The notes below the pieces were generated by a model that was given only the letters and a program-made list of their open reading frames with translations, made no database searches and was not told the origin of the DNA. Shown here piece after piece: positions 58,690-64,000 of a stretch of DNA of 64,000 nucleotides; position 1 is the stretch's first letter; each line of letters starts with the position of its first letter. Source of the DNA: Coccinella septempunctata (Eukaryota; Arthropoda; Insecta; Coleoptera; Coccinellidae); assembly GCF_907165205.1 (NCBI RefSeq), contig NC_058190.1, forward strand, positions 34,189,345 to 34,253,344, given 5' to 3'. A program made the translations under genes and the position numbers.

Positions 58690-58815
58690 CCGTAAAAGTT
58701 TATGGCAGTCTTTTATGGGCCACTCGACTTTATATCGAACAGATATCATTTATGGGTCGTTATAAATCTTTATTTAATGAAGTATGAAATGTCTAACGCA
58801 CCTGTCAATTGTTGA
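58690..58815. promoter_or_regulatory. Cluster of TTTATGG and TTTATA sites; possible enhancer
   Basis: TTTATGG occurs three times on the plus strand (58699-58705, 58712-58718, 58749-58755), with TTTATA near 58729 and 58760 (inverse) and TTTATTT near 58769. These resemble Abd-B/Caudal-type homeodomain sites. CACCTGTCAATTG near 58802 combines an E-box with a TGTCA (Hth/Meis-like) core. Regulatory function is inference from motif density only. Confidence 0.25.
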
Positions 58816-59023
58816 GCCGGGGGAAATGTTCGTCTGGGGTGGGGATCAATCCTGCATATGAAATAATATTGATTGAAGTCTTATTAGCTTCATATTGAAT
58901 AGGTTCTTGTTGAAACAGAATTACCGTCGAGAGTTAAAGGTTCCACAAGAGGCCGAAATACTATAAAATGACTTGGAGAACCTGCAGGTCAGCAGGATTA
59001 GTACTGTGGATTATTTGAAAGTA

Positions 59024-60262
59024 TACGAGGATGTATTGATATCTAGTTAGCCTAGACCAGTTCCATGCATAAAAAAATATTGCGTTACCATAGTAACGAA
59101 CAATAATTCATTAGAACTGTCAGTATGAAGTTTGAGGTCAAAAAAGTAAACCAATGTTACCCAATAAATTGAAAGAAAGAAGATGTCCACCGAAATAGTG
59201 AAAATCGAAAAATTGGAGTATCGAGCCATCATCAGGTACCTGTATTTGAAAGGGTTAAGAAGTAAGCATATTTACGCAGATATGCTTAATACCCTTGGTG
59301 ATCAATGTTCTTCGTATGCGACTGAAAAATTGGACTGTAAGCTTCAAAAGAGGTAAATTTTCCATTGAAGATGATGACCGATCGGGAAGGCCAGTTTCAG
59401 TGTCAGTCCCCGAAAATATCGATGCAGTTCATGACATGATTTTATCAGACCGTCGAATTGGGCTAAAACGCATATTTGAAGCCCTGAATATTTCATATGA
59501 AAGCGTTCATCATATAATTCACGTCAATTTGGACATGAGAAAAATTGCTGCAAAATGGATCCCGAAATGTTTGAATGTTGAACAAAAGCGTGCAAGGGTT
59601 CGATCTGTGCTCGATTTGAAAACGATGTAGACTTCTTAAACCGAATTGTTACTATGGATGAGACTTGGGTACATTTGTAGGATCCAGAAACAAAGCAACA
59701 ATCGATGGAATGGCGACACTCTGGTTCTCCAAGAAATAAGAAATTTCGTGTCCAAAAATCTGCTGGAAAATTTCTTGCTACACTTTTTTGGGATTGCCAT
59801 GGAGTAATCATGATCGATTTTTTGTATAAGGGTAGAACAATAACTGGAGATTACTATTCGACATTACTGACCACTCTACGGGAAAAAATTAATAATAAAA
59901 GACGCGGAAAGCTATCCAAAGGTGTTTTGTTTTTGCAGGAGAAAGCCCCTGCACACAAATCTCATGTTGCCATGCAAAATATTCACCAGATTTGGCTCCA
60001 TCCGACTATCATCTCTTTCCTCAACTGAAAAAAAGTTCAAAAGGTAGTAAGTTTTCTCTCAACGAGGAGGTAATAAAAGCTGTGGAGGTCTGGTTTGCAG
60101 AGCAAGAAGAAACATTTTTTTTGAAAGGTCTAGAGACGTTGCAGGTTCGCTGTAATAAATGTATCCAATTAAGAGGGGAATATGTTGAGTATTAAAATAT
60201 CTTGAAATTGAAATTTTGTTTGGTTCTATAGTAGGCTAAGAATTTTTCAATATATCCTCGTA
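59024..60262 (+). mobile_element. Dead mariner, copy c, nearly full length
   Basis: The ends TACGAGGATGTATTGATATC and, reversed, TACGAGGATATATTGAAAAA enclose 1239 bp, with TA to the left. It keeps the 5' region missing in copies a and b, so the likely transposase start ATG at 59183 (MSTEIVKIEKLEYRAIIRYL) is visible here. It has a 2-base loss near 59322, a second frameshift near 59610, a TAG near 59680 after MDETWVHL, LQEKAPAH in place of LQDNAPAH (second catalytic Asp lost) and a ~35-base deletion before SPDLAP. It is inactive. Confidence 0.88.
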
Positions 60263-60584
60263 GATGATTGTTTCATATGAAATTATCAGTCATCATCAAA
60301 TACTATAGAATGTATCAAAGACATGGAAAAATGATCTTTTTTTCACGTTACTTTGTGATAATCTTGATGCTTTGATTCCGCCCCAAATTATGGATTCAGA
60401 AAGTTCTAGAATTCATGTTGCAGATTCATTTTCGGCCTGTGGACAGGGGAATTGGGAAGGGATAAGTACGCTACGGTGGCTCAGAGTTGGAAGTATTTTC
60501 AAGCCCCAAATTACGATTATGGTTGAGCGAATTCTGCATCAATTATGTCTTCCTATTTGAAGGTGGAGTGTTTTAGCGCCCTTT

Positions 60585-61035
60585 CACTTTCAACGATGTG
60601 AAGTCACACAATGAAAGTCAGACAAGGTATGGGGTAATTTCTTTGACATCACTGAGAGCTAATTCGAAGGGACAGTTATTTATGACTTTAAGTTTGTTCT
60701 TCTCCTTCTGTTTTCATTTCTTTGGTTTCTTACTCTCTATCTTTTTTTTATTTTGATTCGTTCTTTTTTTTTCTGTGAAATTATTATGATTTTATTCTGG
60801 GCTTGAGTGAAGTAGATTGCAGTGGCTCACTGTGTCATTAACGTCATGTCACTTTCAACAGTGTGTGGATACACAATGAAAGTCAGACAGTGTGTGGAGT
60901 GATTTCTTTGACATCACTAAGAGCTTATTTGAAATGACAGTTATTGATGGCTTGAAGTTTGGTTTCTTACCCTCTCCATTTATTTTATTTTTTTTATGAT
61001 TTGTTCTTTTCTTTTCTGTAAAATTAGTGCTTTTT
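60585..61035. repeat. Tandem duplication, two units of about 262 bp
   Basis: CACTTTCAACGATGTG, CACAATGAAAGTCAGACA, ATTTCTTTGACATCACT, GAGCT.ATT.GAA..GACAGT and a T-rich end recur in order at 60585-60845 and 60847-61035. No coding content. Confidence 0.7.
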
Positions 61036-61039
61036 TTTC

Positions 61040-62865
61040 TGGGGTTGAGTACAGTAGCTTTTGCTGTACACCCATTTTCCACATCCGCCTGACATGTTAT
61101 AGAGCTGTTATACAGAGTCTTCATAATTAAATATAACATCGTAGTGGGCTTTGATTATTATTTTACGTTTCACACTAATAAATATAATGAATTAAGAAAT
61201 TGACATTCAGTCTAATTACTGAACCTTGTGTATCAAGAACCGGTCAAATTATGTCTCCATAATGAGAATAATTCGACGCCAAATGCTATGCTACAAATGT
61301 GTATGAAGACTTTCCTCTGAAATGATGATCAATTTCATACATCGATTATATGCTTTATTTTCATTCTTTCATTCATTTCCCTTCAAATCAGGTTCATATT
61401 TTTCAAAGACACTATACTCATCAATTACACTTTAAGTATTTTTGTTTTATATTCTGAAGATTTATATATTTTGTCATTTTTTCTTATCAACTTCGGTATT
61501 TATAAAAATAATGATTTCTCCTAAGCGAAGTATTGTATATTTTCTCAATATTTATATCAGTATCAGTCATATATATCATTTTCGGTTCAACATTCGAAAA
61601 TTCTTTATTAAATTTGTTTTGACTAACGTAAAATAAAACATTCAACGTTTCTTTGTTAGATATCTGGGTACTTCAGCAAATTATGACAGTTACACTGACA
61701 TAAATACAGTGTGTCAATTTGAAAAGGTACCACCCCATGCAAAATCAGAAAAAATGCAAAAAGAGGTGAACCTTGTGAGCGTTATGACAGCAACCCCTAA
61801 AATTTTGAATGATAAGGAAAATTGAGTGACACTTATTCAAACCCTTGCTGGAGGCTAAACCATCGACCTAGTGGAACAAGTATCTAAATGAATAGGAAAT
61901 CTGCTGTTTAATATTTCATTATATTCAGGTATTGGTAGAGTGTATTACAGATGTTTTCTTTGGTTACCTATTGAACAGAAAAAACGATTGAAAAATAAAG
62001 TTGGTTGAAATTGTAAAAAAAATCACTGTTATTCAGTGGAGATAAATAATACCATAAAAAATACACCAATTGACAACATCTCTAATGGAGGGATACAACA
62101 GATCTTCATTTTGCAGTGGAACTGCTACTATCTGCAAACACCAATCGATTAGTATGAGTATAATATTCATCACTGCATTAAATTTAAGATAATGGTAGAT
62201 ACTCGTATCTTGTTCGACTTAAATTTTCTGATGGAGTACCAACATTTTATTGATGATTTATGAAAGTTCCTATTACGAAACTGAGCAGTAGAGGATTAAT
62301 GAAATAAATGTTCAAATTGGGACTTAGTATTGAAACAAAACACTAAATGAGAGCAAAAAATTCCCTTTATTGTTAGAACATTTTATTTGCTCAGTTTAAA
62401 TTTTATTGCAAAAAATAATTCTTTCATTTTTGTGATTTCTGCTGTAAAAATCACACAATGAAATATATTCAGAAAATGATAGTTTAAACTACTCATTTAG
62501 CCAAAAAAAAAGGCAACTTTTAATTGGCCTAGGGCTGCATGTAAATCTAATCCCTCTCTATAAAATTTTTTAGTCTGATCCATCGGCAGCATGGCGTCTC
62601 CATCTGAATTTACATTTCTTCTGTTGTCTGTTGTGTAGTATGTCCTCAGAGTATGTGGTCATCTAAGTACCCATGTTGTCAAAAAGTGCTCTGCTTCAGT
62701 CAAAACGACCCTCTATCTCCACCCACAAAAAGTATCCAACTTGTTGATTGCAGCACTTACCATATGTACCTAACCATCGAGAAACCCTAAAAGAACAATA
62801 ACTCAAATTTACATAACCTTATCTTTACACGTTCACATTATCACTTTCCGCCCGATAAAGCAAAC
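61040..62865. other. No gene recognised
   Basis: AT-rich. A possible solo terminus ACAGTGTGTCAATTTG sits near 61707. No other structure identified. Confidence 0.4.
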
Positions 62866-62869
62866 ATCG

Positions 62870-63400
62870 AGCTCTCTTTTATCGGCGTCGACCCAAAGAC
62901 CAGTTGGCAACCCTGGCAGGTGTCGCTAGCACAATAGGCCGGCATCGTGATAGATCGAAGACGCAAATCCAGCTCGGAAAAGTAACAAAAGCAGGTGCAA
63001 CTTTCGACTTTTCATTAGCTGATCCCGAGATAAGTGCGATTGTAAAAAGAATAACGTTAATGTAAGGACCGGGCGTAGATTGCGATCGAGACCCGGAGAT
63101 CGTAAAGTTTTCGAGAACAAGTCGAAATGGAGGGACATTTTTCAAGTTGGCAGCATCAACGGGTTGGGAATTTTTGACGCAGGAGAGATTTCGCGATAGC
63201 AGATTTATTTAGACGTGGGAGTTTGTCCAATTTCGGAATTGCGGTGCCAGGAATCCGTTGATTCATGTGCCATGGTTGGGGGACTCTGTTCTACAATATC
63301 TCAATCGAAGGTGGCTACATTTCAAGGAATTATTGGTGGTTAGATAGCGCACGGATACCCGATGGTTCCCATACATCAAGTTTGTAGAATTACAATTTCT
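62870..63400. other. Mixed-composition island; possible conserved non-coding element
   Basis: CpG-containing, non-repetitive stretches (TTATCGGCGTCGACCC, GATTGCGATCGAGACCCGGA, GGAGAGATTTCGCGATAGC). Short frames on the minus strand (70-88 codons) match nothing known. No transposon ends. Confidence 0.3.
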
Positions 63401-63543
63401 GTGCGTAAGAAGCTTCAAATACTAAAGCTCAGATATTATAGAATTACCAACTCTTTGGAAAATTAAATCTGGGCATTCATAGTATCATCAAGCGTCAACA
63501 ATTATGTACGTCCATTGAAACAAATGCCTCCCCAAACAGTAAG

Positions 63544-63740
63544 TACAGGGTGGGCAAAATTCGTTGTCTACTGAGGGGATCTCGAGAACTATAGCAGCTA
63601 CAAGAAAACGGATGACACATTGCGAGCTCTTTTTCAGAGAAACAAAGAATGGTGAAAACCGTAGCCTCCTTCGATTCTTCATATTTGAGTTATAAGCAAA
63701 AAATGAGATTTTGACGATTTCGTAAAGTTCACATAATGAA
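63544..63740. mobile_element. Palindromic element, subfamily 2, left part only
   Basis: TACAGGGTGGGCAAAATTCG, GTTGTCTACTGAGGGGATCT, GAGAAACAAAGAATGGTGAA, GTAGCCTCCTTCGATTCTTC match the left arm of 13773-14390. The sequence breaks off near 63740, where the hammerhead repeat starts. Confidence 0.65.
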
Positions 63741-64000
63741 AAATGATCACGCCTAATAACAGGGAGGCAATGAATACAATAATAAGGATAAATTCAGGTG
63801 CATACCACCCGACGATATGAATATCAACAAGTGTTACGATCTCAATTGAACTAGCCAATTTGCCATCGCCAAGGCTCCAAATGGAGTACGCTCTACCAGA
63901 GAAAAGCAGATGCTGACCATGGTTTCGGCGTCATTTGGCCTCATCAGAGCAACATAGCATTTTTCCACGGTAGAGCACGTTTGGAATTGATGGAACTTTA
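63741..64000 (-). repeat. Hammerhead-bearing dispersed repeat, family B, best-preserved copy
   Basis: On the minus strand the hammerhead is followed by GATGGCAAATTGGCTAGTTC, AATTGAGATCGTAACACTTG, GGTATGCACCTGAATTTATC and TTATTATTGTA, the body order of 29925-30180. The upstream part runs beyond the window. Confidence 0.65.
63911..63951 (-). ncRNA. Hammerhead ribozyme motif, family B, canonical core
   Basis: On the minus strand: TGCT, CTGATGA (the classic core), GGC-CAAATGAC-GCC as stem II, GAAAC, CATGGTC giving palindromic ACCATGGT for stem III plus the GTC cleavage triplet, and AGCA, which pairs with TGCT. Every invariant nucleotide of the hammerhead is present. The short palindromic stem III suggests activity as a dimer. 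Confidence 0.72.

Noticed and set aside
1..64000. CRISPR arrays, prophage, operons or bacterial-type promoters
   Set aside because: No regularly spaced identical repeats and no bacterial gene organisation; the content is eukaryotic transposons.

Overview
This is AT-rich eukaryotic nuclear DNA, almost certainly from an arthropod and probably an insect. The evidence is its transposon set: mariner, Tc1, hAT and PIF/Harbinger DNA transposons, Jockey-like and CR1-like LINEs, and a Penelope-like element (PLE). A beetle would fit, but species cannot be read from sequence alone. There is no operon structure, and I could not recognise any host protein-coding gene. The only host gene I can support is an isolated tRNA-Ser (anticodon CGA) at 56139-56220. 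Nearly all short open frames in the window are chance frames or broken transposon pieces.

Layout. 1-9 kb: two copies, in opposite orientation, of a TA-flanked non-autonomous DNA transposon (85-795, 8003-8935), separated by mostly unique AT-rich DNA with a long palindrome. 9.5-15 kb: two degenerate hammerhead-ribozyme motifs, palindromic elements with TACAGGGTG-like ends, a Harbinger-type MITE, a dead mariner, and a GC-richer island at 13 kb. 15.7-18 kb: a 5'-truncated Jockey-like LINE with poly(A) and an 11-bp target-site duplication, nested inside an older LINE fossil. 18-24 kb: three fossils, namely an uncharacterised dispersed ~400-bp repeat, a transposase fragment, and a Penelope-like remnant whose 122-bp inverted arms each carry a hammerhead motif. 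24.8-28.4 kb: a mariner split by a 2.45-kb LINE. 29.6-34 kb: a GC-richer island, another hammerhead repeat, a complete but mutated Tc1 element, a small MITE, a full-length palindromic element, and a second inverted pair of hammerhead arms. 36-44 kb: palindromes, a local tandem duplication, a Harbinger-like relic with a SANT/Myb-like fragment, and a third decayed hammerhead pair. 44-50 kb: little that can be identified. 51-54 kb: LINE 3' ends and three different palindromic elements head to tail. 54-64 kb: a GC-richer island, the tRNA, a hAT element with a perfect 8-bp target duplication, a third mariner, a tandem duplication, a further island at 63 kb, and a canonical hammerhead repeat at the right edge.

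How it fits together. The window reads as intergenic or intronic DNA built by repeated and nested transposition. The most interesting signal is a set of at least four sequence families carrying hammerhead-ribozyme cores (CUGANGA, stem, GAAAC, palindromic stem III, UH). One is physically joined to a Penelope GIY-YIG endonuclease remnant. A second theme is a large group of unrelated palindromic elements that share TACAGGGTG termini and abut each other in arrays.
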